Source of the DNA: Marinomonas gallaica
GTDB lineage: Bacteria > Pseudomonadota > Gammaproteobacteria > Pseudomonadales > Marinomonadaceae
DNA: 64,000 nt
Direction: 5' to 3'
Assembly: GCF_001639745.1 (NCBI RefSeq)
Contig: NZ_LTAX01000007.1
Coordinates: 1 to 64,000 of the forward strand
In this document: piece by piece, positions 1 to 7,535 of the stretch
Position numbering within the stretch: the first letter of the stretch is position 1
How the letters are laid out: every line of letters starts with the position of its first letter
Notes under the pieces: model-generated
What the model saw: only the letters and a program-made list of their open reading frames with translations
Databases searched by the model: none
What the model was told of the DNA's origin: nothing
Made by a program: the position numbers and the translations under genes

Positions 1-1
1 C

Positions 2-109
2 TCATGCCCTGCTTGTGGAGAACGTACTGTTACTTATCTTGGCGATGCTTCTGAGAGTAAAGTGATAGAACGGCTTCACGTCATGCTGCCATGGGACAAT
101 GGCAGTTAG
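2..109 (+). CDS. C-terminal fragment of an unidentified protein (5' end outside window)
   Basis: An open frame enters from the left edge and ends at a TAG at 107-109, giving about 35 residues. It contains a CPACG zinc-ribbon-like motif near the start and ends in an LPWDNGS tail. A CPxCG motif near the C-terminus occurs in some transposases (for example IS91-type Y2 enzymes), so a mobile-element origin is possible but not shown. The 234 bp between its stop and the first attC-like site would be unusually long for a simple cassette gene, so it may belong to an element inserted in the array. The reading frame is supported only by its openness and the CxxC motif. Confidence 0.35.
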   Translation, partial: SCPACGERTVTYLGDASESKVIERLHVMLPWDNGS

Positions 110-343
110 CATTAGCGCTCAGTGAGGTCAGGGTATAAAAATAGATCAGATCATAAAGTCTGAGGGAAGCGCTTGCCTCTCTGGTCAAATCACGCTACAA
201 AAGGGTACATTATGAACCAACATAGCGGCGATCAAAGACGATCTGAAGCGGCATAGTCCAAACAGACTCTGATGTTTAGCGAATTATTTAACAGGGACGT
301 CCCACCATGAAAAAAGCAAATCCCCTATATAGACAACGCAGCC

Positions 344-400
344 GTTCAACAGTGGGTTATAGCCGCAGCTACGCTGCCGTATAACCCTTAATTGTTAGGC
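344..400 (+). other. attC-like integron recombination site (short, 57 bp)
   Basis: A 7-base GTTCAAC box (344-350) matches the R'' consensus RYYYAAC and a GTTAGGC box (394-400) matches the R' consensus GTTRRRY. Between them GGGTTATA (353-360) pairs perfectly with TATAACCC (380-387), extended by CGCAGC/GCTGC with unpaired bases and a small loop. This foldable single-strand structure with unpaired bases is how attC sites are recognised by integron integrases. The start codon of the next gene lies 43 bp past the R' box, as expected for a cassette beginning here. About 57 bp is near the lower end of known attC lengths. Confidence 0.75.
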
Positions 401-442
401 GCCAAAGAGGTTCAAAGCCTCGTTTAATTTTATAGGATAAGT

Positions 443-1564
443 ATGGACACAGAGTCATTTTTTTGGGAAATTTCAAAATCTCCCTATAAATCAAAGTTTC
501 TTAGTGAAACATTAGAATTTGGTAAAGATAATCCTGTTTTTTTATTAGATCAATTTTCTGGGAAGCAGCCAGCACTAATTAATAAAGAGTTCCTTGAAAC
601 AGGGAACTTAAAGTTTGAAATGTTTCCAACAGCATTGCTTGATTCTAATGTATTAGATCAACTTGATAAATTTGTTCAAAAAGGAAAAACGACTGACGGT
701 TTTCTTGATTTTCTAATCTTTATAACTCAAAGGGGTTGGGACTCTAGTGCTTTATTTTATTATCTAGAACATTATTCAAAATCTGATATTGATGTCTTCA
801 AAAAGAATGCAATACGAAGAACAGAATCATTACTAAAAATTCATTCAATGAACGAGCCACACTTTCTTAAAACAGGGGAAGTAATTCCTAATATAGAAGC
901 AGTTGAGCATTATAAAAAATCTTCTGATGCTAGATCACTTTATGAAGTCGCAGAAAAAAGAGTTGAAAGTTTTATAGCTAATTACAATAAATCATCTCTT
1001 ACTGCAATGCTTGAGGCAACAGAAATAGCACTAATAAAAATGGTTTTAATTAGAAAAACTGAAATGAATCGCTCCTCAATAATTGAACAATATAATGAGT
1101 TTATACGTTTTTTAAAAGTTGATTTAGGGATGATATTAGCTAGAGAAGCCCATTTAGCAATTCATTATTTTTGTGATAATGCTGGGCGCCTCTTAGGAAT
1201 TCAATCTACGACTTCAAAAGAAAAAGCTGCTGCAATCATTAGGTCCACAGCATGGGATATATATTTATTAAGAATGCCTGAAATAATGTTTCCTGCATCA
1301 CCGTCTGAAGTTTGTATTTCTTACGTATCCACCCAAGAGAAACAACTCCAAGCTTTAGCTAGGCTTTTTTCTTTAGAAAGAATTGAAAGCTTCGCAAGCT
1401 CTAATATTACGCCAATAGTTGGCTTTAGTATGGAAGGAATTCCTGAACATATTCAAGTTGAAATTTCTGATCATTTATTACCGGTAAACGAAACTCAAAG
1501 TATTTCATTGCCTATAGGTCTAAAACAGGCACTGTACAATCAGCTAGAGGTTTTTTGCGCCTAA
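443..1564 (+). CDS. Integron cassette-encoded protein of unknown function, PIN-nuclease-like features
   Basis: This 373-residue protein is the single gene of a cassette: it starts 43 bp after one attC-like site and its stop codon TAA (1562-1564) lies inside the R'' box of the next. An AGGA ribosome site precedes the ATG. It is markedly more AT-rich than the housekeeping genes that follow, consistent with transfer. No signal peptide or membrane segment is seen. I do not recognise the family with certainty. The pattern ALLDSNVLDQLDKF (D67, D72), an acidic residue in YYLEHY (E109), AWDIYLLR (D272) and ISYVSTQEKQLQAL (near 293-304) follows the order of acidic and structural motifs in PIN-like ribonucleases, where a final 'T-x-D/E-x-x-L' segment follows a D-containing helix. 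A nuclease role, for example in defence or RNA turnover, is inference only. Confidence 0.8.
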   Translation: MDTESFFWEISKSPYKSKFLSETLEFGKDNPVFLLDQFSGKQPALINKEFLETGNLKFEMFPTALLDSNVLDQLDKFVQKGKTTDGFLDFLIFITQRGWDSSALFYYLEHYSKSDIDVFKKNAIRRTESLLKIHSMNEPHFLKTGEVIPNIEAVEHYKKSSDARSLYEVAEKRVESFIANYNKSSLTAMLEATEIALIKMVLIRKTEMNRSSIIEQYNEFIRFLKVDLGMILAREAHLAIHYFCDNAGRLLGIQSTTSKEKAAAIIRSTAWDIYLLRMPEIMFPASPSEVCISYVSTQEKQLQALARLFSLERIESFASSNITPIVGFSMEGIPEHIQVEISDHLLPVNETQSISLPIGLKQALYNQLEVFCA

Positions 1565-1659
1565 CAAGGGTTTTCAAGTCGGACAAATTACAGCTGGCTT
1601 TTGTTCGTGCCTCACTTATTTTAGCCAACTGAAATTTGCCGCTTAAAACGGCGTTAGCT
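1559..1659 (+). other. attC integron recombination site (101 bp)
   Basis: GCCTAAC (1559-1565) and GTTAGCT (1653-1659) are the R'' and R' boxes; the R' box departs from GTTRRRY at one position. Inside, 1576-1599 pairs with 1623-1644 as an imperfect palindrome. The top arm carries two bases without partners (T1579 and A1583), plus one mismatch near 1590. Such extrahelical bases mark the recombinogenic strand of attC sites. The loop region 1600-1622 is unpaired. The stop codon of the upstream gene overlaps the R'' box, a standard cassette arrangement. Confidence 0.88.
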
Positions 1660-1942
1660 AGCCGAAGTCATACATAGAAAACTTCTTTTGGTCACAACTT
1701 CCTAAATTAAACCATCACAACTAACTCGATTTGAATGCACATATTAAAACCTAATGTGTATTCGCGCACTGATAAATTGGTTTCACGAACCAGAGAAGTT
1801 TCTAGTGAATCAATGGCGATACAGATAGCAGGCTGAACAATGCTTAAACGGCGTAATAGGTTTTTTCGCTCAACGGATCAGTTGGCATCTTAGGTTCTCG
1901 ATGCTATGCCTATCGTTTGAGTTTACGGATTAGGAGAGGCTG
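1660..1942. other. Gene-free stretch downstream of the last attC site
   Basis: No further attC box pair, integrase gene or convincing coding frame is seen. It may be the far end of the cassette array or the junction with ancestral chromosome. A reverse-strand frame of about 50 codons near 1685-1860 is open but has no start codon or recognisable motif. An AGGAG ribosome site for the next gene is at its right end (1931-1935). Confidence 0.5.
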
Positions 1943-2344
1943 ATGGCTGAATATTTCGGCTCTTGCTTGTGTGGGGGAGTGCGTTTTGTGGTCCGAGGTG
2001 ATTTTGACAGTTTTTATCTGTGTCATTGTCAGCATTGCCAAAAAGACACCGGGGCGGCTTATGCGGCGAATCTATTTTCGCCGTCTGCTCAGTTGGTCTG
2101 GCAGTCGGGCGTCGATAAGGTGACGACCTTCACGCTACCCGGCACCCAGCACAGCAAGAGCTTTTGCAAGGTGTGTGGCTCAGCATTGCCTTGTACTCAG
2201 TTGCCATCGTTGCTGATGGTGCCAGCAGGGTGTTTGGATACTAAATTATCGCTGGTGCCCACGGCGCATATTTTCACATCCAGTAAACCTGAATGGGAGA
2301 ACGAGTTGGCAGGTGTACCAGAGTTTAAAACACTGCCAATCTGA
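1943..2344 (+). CDS. GFA (DUF636/CENP-V) family zinc protein
   Basis: A 133-residue protein with the Mss4-like fold pattern of the GFA family, named after a glutathione-dependent formaldehyde-activating enzyme. Zinc ligands are visible as GSCLCGGVRF (C8, C10), LCHCQHCQ (C27, C29, C32) and FCKVCGS (C75, C78). Length and cysteine spacing suit a single-domain member. Family members are generally cytosolic, and most have no proven substrate; S-hydroxymethylglutathione formation applies to few of them. An AGGAG ribosome site sits 7 bases before the ATG. It stands alone, with a hairpin at its stop codon. Family assignment is firm, function open. Confidence 0.9.
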   Translation: MAEYFGSCLCGGVRFVVRGDFDSFYLCHCQHCQKDTGAAYAANLFSPSAQLVWQSGVDKVTTFTLPGTQHSKSFCKVCGSALPCTQLPSLLMVPAGCLDTKLSLVPTAHIFTSSKPEWENELAGVPEFKTLPI

Positions 2345-2363
2345 GCCGTTTTGTGCAGGCTCA
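2342..2363 (+). terminator. Hairpin at the stop of the GFA gene
   Basis: TGAGCC (2342-2347) pairs with GGCTCA (2358-2363) around a 10-base loop, starting at the TGA stop codon. There is no T-run, so it may act as a transcript-end stabiliser or a weak terminator. Confidence 0.4.
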
Positions 2364-2742
2364 ACACAAACGCCGATCTACATCGATTCGGTTCGCCTCA
2401 CGCCGATAGCGGTTTCACTTTTTTTATAACCCCTGAGAACGCTTCCCGCTCGCCTTGATAACGACGCACTTTTTGCAAGATACGAGTGATTTCCCCATTT
2501 CGGCCTACACGCTGCGACCTCCTTTGTGGTGTTATGGTCATAGTAAGAGGCTTTAATAACCAACCTAGGTTTTGTTATGGTGATGTAAGTAATGGGTCAG
2601 CAAGAATCCATCCGGCTACTTTTTAAAGGGTGATAGCTTGCCTGCCTCACAATTTACAGGATGAGCCTTTAAGCCACATGTTATCGACATAGGCGCTCTT
2701 TGGCCTATGTTTGAGCCCAGTAACCCTGATAAGGACGCTACC
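2364..2742. other. Intergenic leader before acnA
   Basis: About 380 bp with no convincing gene; a 61-codon reverse-strand frame lacks a ribosome site and family features. It should hold the acnA promoter. An AAGGA ribosome site lies at 2730-2735, seven bases before the chosen acnA ATG. Confidence 0.4.
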
Positions 2743-5583
2743 ATGAGTGATACGTTTAATGTGAAAGATACGATCTCGGTCGATGGTAAAGAGCATGCCT
2801 ACTACAGTTTGCCCAAATTGACCGACACCTATGAGAACATCAGCCGATTGCCATACTGCATGAAAGTTGTCTTAGAAAACCTGTTGCGTAATGAAGACGG
2901 TGGTCAGTCGGTGGGTAAAGACCACATTGAGGCGGTGGCCAATTGGGACGCCAAAGCAGAAGCCTCAAAAGAGATCGCGTTCATGCCGGCGCGTGTGGTG
3001 TTACAGGATTTCACCGGTGTGCCATCGGTGGTGGATCTGGCCGCGATGCGGGATGCGGTGGTGAAGCTGGGCGGTAAAGCGGAGCAAATCAATCCGTTTA
3101 TTCCCAGTGAACTGGTAGTCGATCACTCTGTGCAAGTGGATGCCTATGGCCGTGAAGACTCGCTGGATTTAAATGAAAAAATCGAATTTAAGCGTAACCA
3201 AGAGCGCTATGAGTTTTTGAATTGGGGCAGTAATGCCTTTGAAAACTTCGTCGTGGTGCCGCCGGCGACGGGTATTGTGCATCAGGTCAACCTTGAATAC
3301 CTTGCCCGCGTTGTCATGGCTTCTGAGGTCGACGGTGAGTTGACTGCATACCCTGATACCGTGTTTGGTACCGACAGTCATACCACAATGATCAACGGTA
3401 TTGGTGTGCTTGGTTGGGGTGTGGGCGGTATCGAAGCCGAGGCGGCCATGCTGGGTCAACCGTCTTCCATGCTGATTCCCCAAGTGGTTGGTTTTGAGCT
3501 GACCGGTAAACTGACGGAAGGCGTGACCGCCACCGATTTGGTGCTGCGTGTGGTTGAGATGCTGCGTGCCCATGGAGTGGTCGGTAAGTTCGTCGAGTTC
3601 TTCGGTGAAGGCTTACACAATATGCCGCTTGCCGATCGAGCCACCATTGCCAATATGGCGCCGGAGTATGGGGCAACGTGTGGTATCTTCCCCATCGACC
3701 AAATGGCGATTGATTACTTGCGCCTGTCCGGTCGCGATGAATCTCAAATTAAGCTGGTGGAGCAATACGCTAAGATCCAAGGCCTGTGGCATGATGCTGA
3801 CACGCCGGCAGCCAGTTACTCCAGTCAGTTAGCACTTGATTTGTCGTCCGTACAGCCTGCTTTGGCGGGCCCTAGTTTACCGCAACAACGTATTAATCTT
3901 TCGGAGATGCATCAGAAGTTTGGTGACACCATTGCGCAGATGGCCAAAGGTCGTAACCCTGATAGTGATGCCAAAGCGCGGTTTGATCATGAGGGCGGGG
4001 AAAAAGAGCAGGCCGAGGATTTAGCCGCTCAGCCAACCATTGATGTCGACACTCAAACCGAAGAGAGGCAAGCCTACGCTCATGCAAACAATGTGTTCTC
4101 AAGCGTTAGCATTGATGACAAAAAGCACAAATTGCGTGATGGTTCAGTCGTTATTGCTGCGATCACCTCGTGTACTAATACCTCCAACCCAGCCGTGATG
4201 ATTGGCGCCGGACTGGTGGCTAAAAAAGCCGCAGCAAAAGGTCTCAAAGCCAAACCTTGGGTGAAAACTTCTCTCGCGCCGGGTTCTAAGGTGGTGACCG
4301 ATTACCTAAAGAAAACGCATCTAATGGATGAGTTGGAAAAAACCGGCTTTTATTTGGTGGGTTACGGCTGTACGACGTGTATTGGTAACTCAGGGCCACT
4401 GCCTGAAGCGATTGAAAAAGGCATAGAAGAAAACGACCTCGTAGCGGCAGCGGTGCTATCGGGCAACCGTAACTTTGAAGGTCGTATTCACTCACACGTC
4501 AAAGCCAGCTATTTAGCGTCGCCACCGCTGGTGGTCGCGTATGCGCTGGCGGGTACAGTGGATATTGATTTGACGACCCATGCTATTGGTCAAGACCAAG
4601 ACGGCAACGATGTGTACTTAAAAGACATCTGGCCAACCTCGGATGAAATTAATGAGCTGATCGCGAACAACATCGATGCCGACATGTTCCGTAAAAACTA
4701 CGGCGAAGTCTTTGCAGGCAGCCAAGCTTGGAACGCTATTACCTCGGAAGACAGCCAGCTGTATCCTTGGAGTGACGAATCGACCTATATCAAAAATCCA
4801 CCGTTCTTTGAGGGGATGACGCTTGAGCAAGAAGGTATTCCTGATATCGAAGGTGCGCGCATCTTAGGTTTGTTTGGTGACTCGATCACCACCGATCATA
4901 TTTCACCCGCGGGTAACATTGCAGCGGATTCTCCTGCTGGTCAATACTTACAATCGCGTGGCGTGCTGAAGGCAGACTTCAATAGCTACGGCTCACGACG
5001 TGGTAACGATGCGGTCATGACTCGAGGCACGTTCGCCAACATCCGTATCAAAAATACCATGTTGGGAGGCAAAGAGGGTGGCTACACCTACTATTTCAAC
5101 GGCGACAACGCCACGCTCAAAGATGGCGAAGAGATGCCTATTTACGATGCTGCCATGAAGTACAAGGCCGATCAGCGTCCTCTTGTGATTCTCGGTGGCG
5201 CGGCGTATGGCTCAGGCTCGAGCCGTGACTGGGCGGCGAAAGGTACCAGTTTACTCGGCGTCAAAGCAGTTTTGACCAGCTCATTTGAGCGTATTCACCG
5301 CTCGAATCTAGTAGGAATGGGTGTGTTGCCGTTGACCTTTAAAGACGGTGAGAACGCCGACACGTACAAACTGGATGGTTCGGAAGTGCTGAGCATCACA
5401 GGGTTGGAGAATGGTGAGAGTAAGGCCGCGACGGTGACCGCCACGCGTGCCGATGGCTCGTCTGAAGTGTTTGAGGTCAATGTCATGCTACAAACGCCAA
5501 AAGAGTGCGAGTACGTGCGTCATGGGGGTGTGCTGCATTATGCACTACGCCAATTGGCACGCGAGAATATCGACGCTGCATAA
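2743..5583 (+). CDS. acnA: Aconitate hydratase A
   Basis: A 946-residue aconitase that interconverts citrate and isocitrate via cis-aconitate in the TCA and glyoxylate cycles, in the cytosol. The three [4Fe-4S] ligands are C477 (ITSCTNTSNP) and C543/C546 (GYGCTTCIGNSG); their spacing (66 and 3 residues) equals that of E. coli AcnA. The C-terminal swivel domain has SYGSRRGN and YGSGSSRDWAAKG. The protein is about 50 residues longer than the E. coli enzyme, mainly through an acidic insertion in the linker at about residues 400-450. The frame stays open upstream to 2707, but the ATG at 2743 has an AAGGA site at the right distance and gives the usual MSDTF-type N-terminus. A terminator follows. 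Very secure. Confidence 0.97.
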   Translation: MSDTFNVKDTISVDGKEHAYYSLPKLTDTYENISRLPYCMKVVLENLLRNEDGGQSVGKDHIEAVANWDAKAEASKEIAFMPARVVLQDFTGVPSVVDLAAMRDAVVKLGGKAEQINPFIPSELVVDHSVQVDAYGREDSLDLNEKIEFKRNQERYEFLNWGSNAFENFVVVPPATGIVHQVNLEYLARVVMASEVDGELTAYPDTVFGTDSHTTMINGIGVLGWGVGGIEAEAAMLGQPSSMLIPQVVGFELTGKLTEGVTATDLVLRVVEMLRAHGVVGKFVEFFGEGLHNMPLADRATIANMAPEYGATCGIFPIDQMAIDYLRLSGRDESQIKLVEQYAKIQGLWHDADTPAASYSSQLALDLSSVQPALAGPSLPQQRINLSEMHQKFGDTIAQMAKGRNPDSDAKARFDHEGGEKEQAEDLAAQPTIDVDTQTEERQAYAHANNVFSSVSIDDKKHKLRDGSVVIAAITSCTNTSNPAVMIGAGLVAKKAAAKGLKAKPWVKTSLAPGSKVVTDYLKKTHLMDELEKTGFYLVGYGCTTCIGNSGPLPEAIEKGIEENDLVAAAVLSGNRNFEGRIHSHVKASYLASPPLVVAYALAGTVDIDLTTHAIGQDQDGNDVYLKDIWPTSDEINELIANNIDADMFRKNYGEVFAGSQAWNAITSEDSQLYPWSDESTYIKNPPFFEGMTLEQEGIPDIEGARILGLFGDSITTDHISPAGNIAADSPAGQYLQSRGVLKADFNSYGSRRGNDAVMTRGTFANIRIKNTMLGGKEGGYTYYFNGDNATLKDGEEMPIYDAAMKYKADQRPLVILGGAAYGSGSSRDWAAKGTSLLGVKAVLTSSFERIHRSNLVGMGVLPLTFKDGENADTYKLDGSEVLSITGLENGESKAATVTATRADGSSEVFEVNVMLQTPKECEYVRHGGVLHYALRQLARENIDAA

Positions 5584-5607
5584 TGGCTTAGTGTGTTTTG
5601 CTAGGAC

Positions 5608-5646
5608 AAAAGCTCAATCCTTGTAACATTAGGGGTTGGGCTTTTT
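5608..5646 (+). terminator. Rho-independent terminator of acnA
   Basis: AAAAGCTCAATCC (5608-5620) pairs, using G-U pairs, with GGGTTGGGCTTTTT (5633-5646), ending in a five-T run, 25 bp past the acnA stop. Confidence 0.8.
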
Positions 5647-5676
5647 GGTTTCTGGGCTTAGCGTCTTATTATCACC

Positions 5677-5697
5677 GACAGGAGTCAGATCGTACGG
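5677..5697. repeat. Direct repeat copy 1 flanking the toxin-like pair
   Basis: GACAGGAGTCAGATCGTACG recurs at 6750-6769 with only two changes, and weaker similarity extends about 15 bp to the left of both copies. The two copies bracket the reverse-strand gene pair at 5730-6517. This could be the trace of an insertion or a repeated regulatory site. Confidence 0.5.
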
Positions 5698-5729
5698 ATT
5701 ATTCCCTAAGGGTACTAAGCGAAGCTCAA

Positions 5730-6068
5730 TTAATGAGCTTTATAGAAGAGTTTTCGAAATATGGTTCCAAATACTAAAGGAATAAGAAAAATAACGCTCG
5801 ATATTAAGGTAAAGCTTGCAGCTTCACACATCTTAGCCATATAGAATGCGTGCTCTATGCCAATAAGGCAAATCGCCCATCTAATTGCAATATAGATTAG
5901 TAACGATGCAGCTAATTCCAATATTGACCAGCGCACTAAAATGCTTGAAAGCAGGAAGAGAGCCATGACAATAATAAGGGTAATATTACTGATATCTAGA
6001 ATATGACCTAGTACAGAAAGGACTATAAAGAGTACGTTAATCGCAAGTGGCTTCTTTAGATTGTTCAT
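5730..6068 (-). CDS. Four-helix membrane protein, candidate immunity partner of the adjacent Tlde1-like protein
   Basis: A 112-residue, strongly hydrophobic protein with about four predicted membrane spans (roughly residues 8-26, 29-47, 50-72 and 84-104) and short basic ends. It has no recognised domain. Its start codon overlaps the end of the upstream gene on the same strand by 4 bases, so the two are translationally coupled. A small membrane protein immediately after a cell-wall toxin is the usual position and type for an immunity protein facing the periplasm. That role is inference from position only. Low GC and lack of relation to neighbours suggest acquisition together with its partner. 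Confidence 0.7.
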   Translation of the reverse strand: MNNLKKPLAINVLFIVLSVLGHILDISNITLIIVMALFLLSSILVRWSILELAASLLIYIAIRWAICLIGIEHAFYMAKMCEAASFTLISSVIFLIPLVFGTIFRKLFYKAH

Positions 6069-6517
6069 TCTGAAATAACTTCCAAATCTATCGCATGCTT
6101 GGACATCCGTATTGCTGTAAGAAGATTATTTAAATGTTGACTTCCAAATAACCCGCCTCCTATATCAATACAGCCAGCACTCCCTTCAACACTGCCGCCA
6201 TGCAGAAAAAAATTATCTCGACCATGAGTTTCTGTATCTTCTTTAGCATGAATTCGAATTCTAAAACTCCCCCAATCTCCTGGCGAATCAGGACGAAAAT
6301 TACGAAGTATATCCCCAAAAATATTTGGGTCACTCAATTCTCTTGGGTTTATAAAGTACTCGCCAATAGGTATTGGGCCATGCCAGCTTTGAGACAAACA
6401 TTCTTCAGAAGAATTATTCATACATTTATCTCGACCACTCGTCGCATTTAATACAGCAGCCCAAGCCGGTGTCGTGATTATTAACTTTTGCTTTTGTATA
6501 CTAAAAATGAGCCTCAT
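6065..6517 (-). CDS. Tlde1/DUF2778-like L,D-transpeptidase-fold toxin
   Basis: A 150-residue protein matching the DUF2778/Tlde1 pattern: SGRDKCMN at about 27-34, GPIPIGEY at about 48-55, and the catalytic block FFLHGG...GSAGCID, with His and Cys ten residues apart as in L,D-transpeptidase-fold enzymes. Tlde1 proteins are type VI secretion effectors that cut or exchange D-amino acids in peptidoglycan stems of target bacteria. No signal peptide is visible, in line with delivery by a secretion machine rather than Sec export. No type VI structural gene (hcp, vgrG, PAAR) lies in the window, so this would be an orphan effector. The pair with the overlapping membrane gene lies between acnA and gloA, bracketed by direct repeats. 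Family call fairly firm; secretion route inferred. Confidence 0.78.
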   Translation of the reverse strand: MRLIFSIQKQKLIITTPAWAAVLNATSGRDKCMNNSSEECLSQSWHGPIPIGEYFINPRELSDPNIFGDILRNFRPDSPGDWGSFRIRIHAKEDTETHGRDNFFLHGGSVEGSAGCIDIGGGLFGSQHLNNLLTAIRMSKHAIDLEVISE

Positions 6518-6749
6518 AACTTTTCCCTAAGTGCAAAGTATCAATTGTGCTGAAGAATGCAAAAGAAAAGTGTACTCGTTTTAATATGATTAATATGTCA
6601 ATAAACTCTCTGTTTTGTGTAATTATATCATAGGCTTCAAACACTGATTGCAACGGACAATGCTGTTATTGAATAACTTAGACAGGGACTTGTACCTATA
6701 AGGTTGAGTATGCGAATTATCTCTTGATAGCGATGGCGCTTTTGTCCCT

Positions 6750-6770
6750 GACAGGAGTCAGGCCGTACGA
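6750..6770. repeat. Direct repeat copy 2 (matches 5677-5697)
   Basis: GACAGGAGTCAGGCCGTACG differs from the copy at 5677-5696 at two of twenty positions. CCTGAC-AGGA-GTCAGG at its left is also a perfect inverted repeat, so the element may bind a protein. Confidence 0.55.
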
Positions 6771-6775
6771 AGTAT

Positions 6776-6794
6776 CAGGCGTCTGGTCGTACGA
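6776..6794. repeat. Degenerate third copy of the CAGG..GTC..CGTACGA repeat
   Basis: CAGGCGTCTGGTCGTACGA matches 6752-6770 at 16 of 19 positions, 24 bp downstream. Two tandem copies ahead of gloA fit operator sites or a small repeat family. Confidence 0.45.
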
Positions 6795-6870
6795 GTTGGC
6801 TAATGGTCAGGCATTGATTTTTTGCGAATGGTCCCCACCTATTTTGTACATACGATAAGAGGGTAAGAAT

Positions 6871-7395
6871 ATGAGTCGTCATTTTGAGCAAGCCGAAGGC
6901 TTGTGTGAAGAGAAAGATCCCGCCACGAATGGGTTTGTGTTTAACCAAACTATGTTGCGCATCGCCGATCCAGTTCGTTCGCTCGATTTTTATACACGTG
7001 TGATGGGGATGACGTTGCTGAAGAAGCTCGATTTCCCAGAAATGGAATTCAGTTTGTATTTTTTGACGTACGGTGAAGATTTCTCTGATATCAGTGCCGA
7101 CGACGACAAACGCACGGCGCAAACCTTTGGGCGTCCGGCGGTTTTGGAGTTGACGCACAATTGGGGGGATACGGCCGACACAGTCGAATATCACAGCGGT
7201 AACAATGATCCACGTGGTTTTGGCCACATCGGCTTTCATGTTCCTAAGCTAGAAGAAGCCTGCCAGCGCTTTGAAGACTTAGGCGTCTCCTTTCAGAAAA
7301 AGTTAGCCGATGGCAAGATGAACTACATTGCATTCATCAAAGATCCTGATGGCTATTGGATTGAGATTTTCGATGCGAACCGTGTCAAAGGTTAA
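6871..7395 (+). CDS. gloA: Glyoxalase I (lactoylglutathione lyase), long Zn-type form
   Basis: A 174-residue VOC-family enzyme that isomerises the methylglyoxal-glutathione hemithioacetal to S-lactoylglutathione, in the cytosol. The four metal ligands are visible as Q (FNQTMLR, Q27), E (VLELTHN, near residue 93), H (GFGHIGF, near residue 118) and E (WIEIFD, near residue 167). A glutamine as first ligand, the N-terminal extension and the extra internal segment typify the Zn-dependent eukaryote-like class, not the short Ni-dependent E. coli class. The ATG at 6871 follows GAGGGTAAGAAT, a usable ribosome site. A terminator follows at 7407. A second, short glyoxalase is encoded at 23998-24420. Confidence 0.93.
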   Translation: MSRHFEQAEGLCEEKDPATNGFVFNQTMLRIADPVRSLDFYTRVMGMTLLKKLDFPEMEFSLYFLTYGEDFSDISADDDKRTAQTFGRPAVLELTHNWGDTADTVEYHSGNNDPRGFGHIGFHVPKLEEACQRFEDLGVSFQKKLADGKMNYIAFIKDPDGYWIEIFDANRVKG

Positions 7396-7406
7396 GCTGA
7401 TGACAT

Positions 7407-7442
7407 AAAAAGGCGTTAAGCATGGTCTTCAAAACGCCTTTT
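7407..7442 (+). terminator. Terminator after gloA
   Basis: AAAAAGGCGTT (7407-7417) pairs with AACGCCTTTT (7433-7442) around a 15-base loop and ends in T residues. Confidence 0.75.
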
Positions 7443-7475
7443 ACTTACCTGCACTAACGTTCAAATTCATATGTT

Positions 7476-7502
7476 GCGGCTGAGTGTATTTTTCTCAGCC
7501 GC
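7476..7502 (-). terminator. Hairpin downstream of lhgO
   Basis: GCGGCTGAG (7476-7484) and CTCAGCCGC (7494-7502) form a perfect 9-bp stem just past the reverse-strand lhgO stop. There is no strong T-run on either side, so it could stabilise or end the transcript. Confidence 0.5.
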
Positions 7503-7535
7503 GTCCTTGCTTACCAGCCTCTACGAAATACCAAA

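Larger units (their letters stand above)
6518..6870. other. AT-rich intergenic region with CGTACGA repeats
   Basis: No gene is seen. The left part is AT-rich and probably holds the promoter of the reverse-strand toxin-like pair. The right part contains two repeat copies (6750-6770 and 6776-6794) 80-120 bp before gloA. Confidence 0.5.

Noticed and set aside
1660..1942. Integron integrase or attI site right of the last attC
   Set aside because: No tyrosine recombinase frame or motif is present in this stretch, and no further R''/R' pair was seen.
3169..3573. Reverse-strand frame of 134 codons inside acnA
   Set aside because: It lies fully within a secure, conserved forward gene, has no ribosome site, and its composition mirrors the forward codons.
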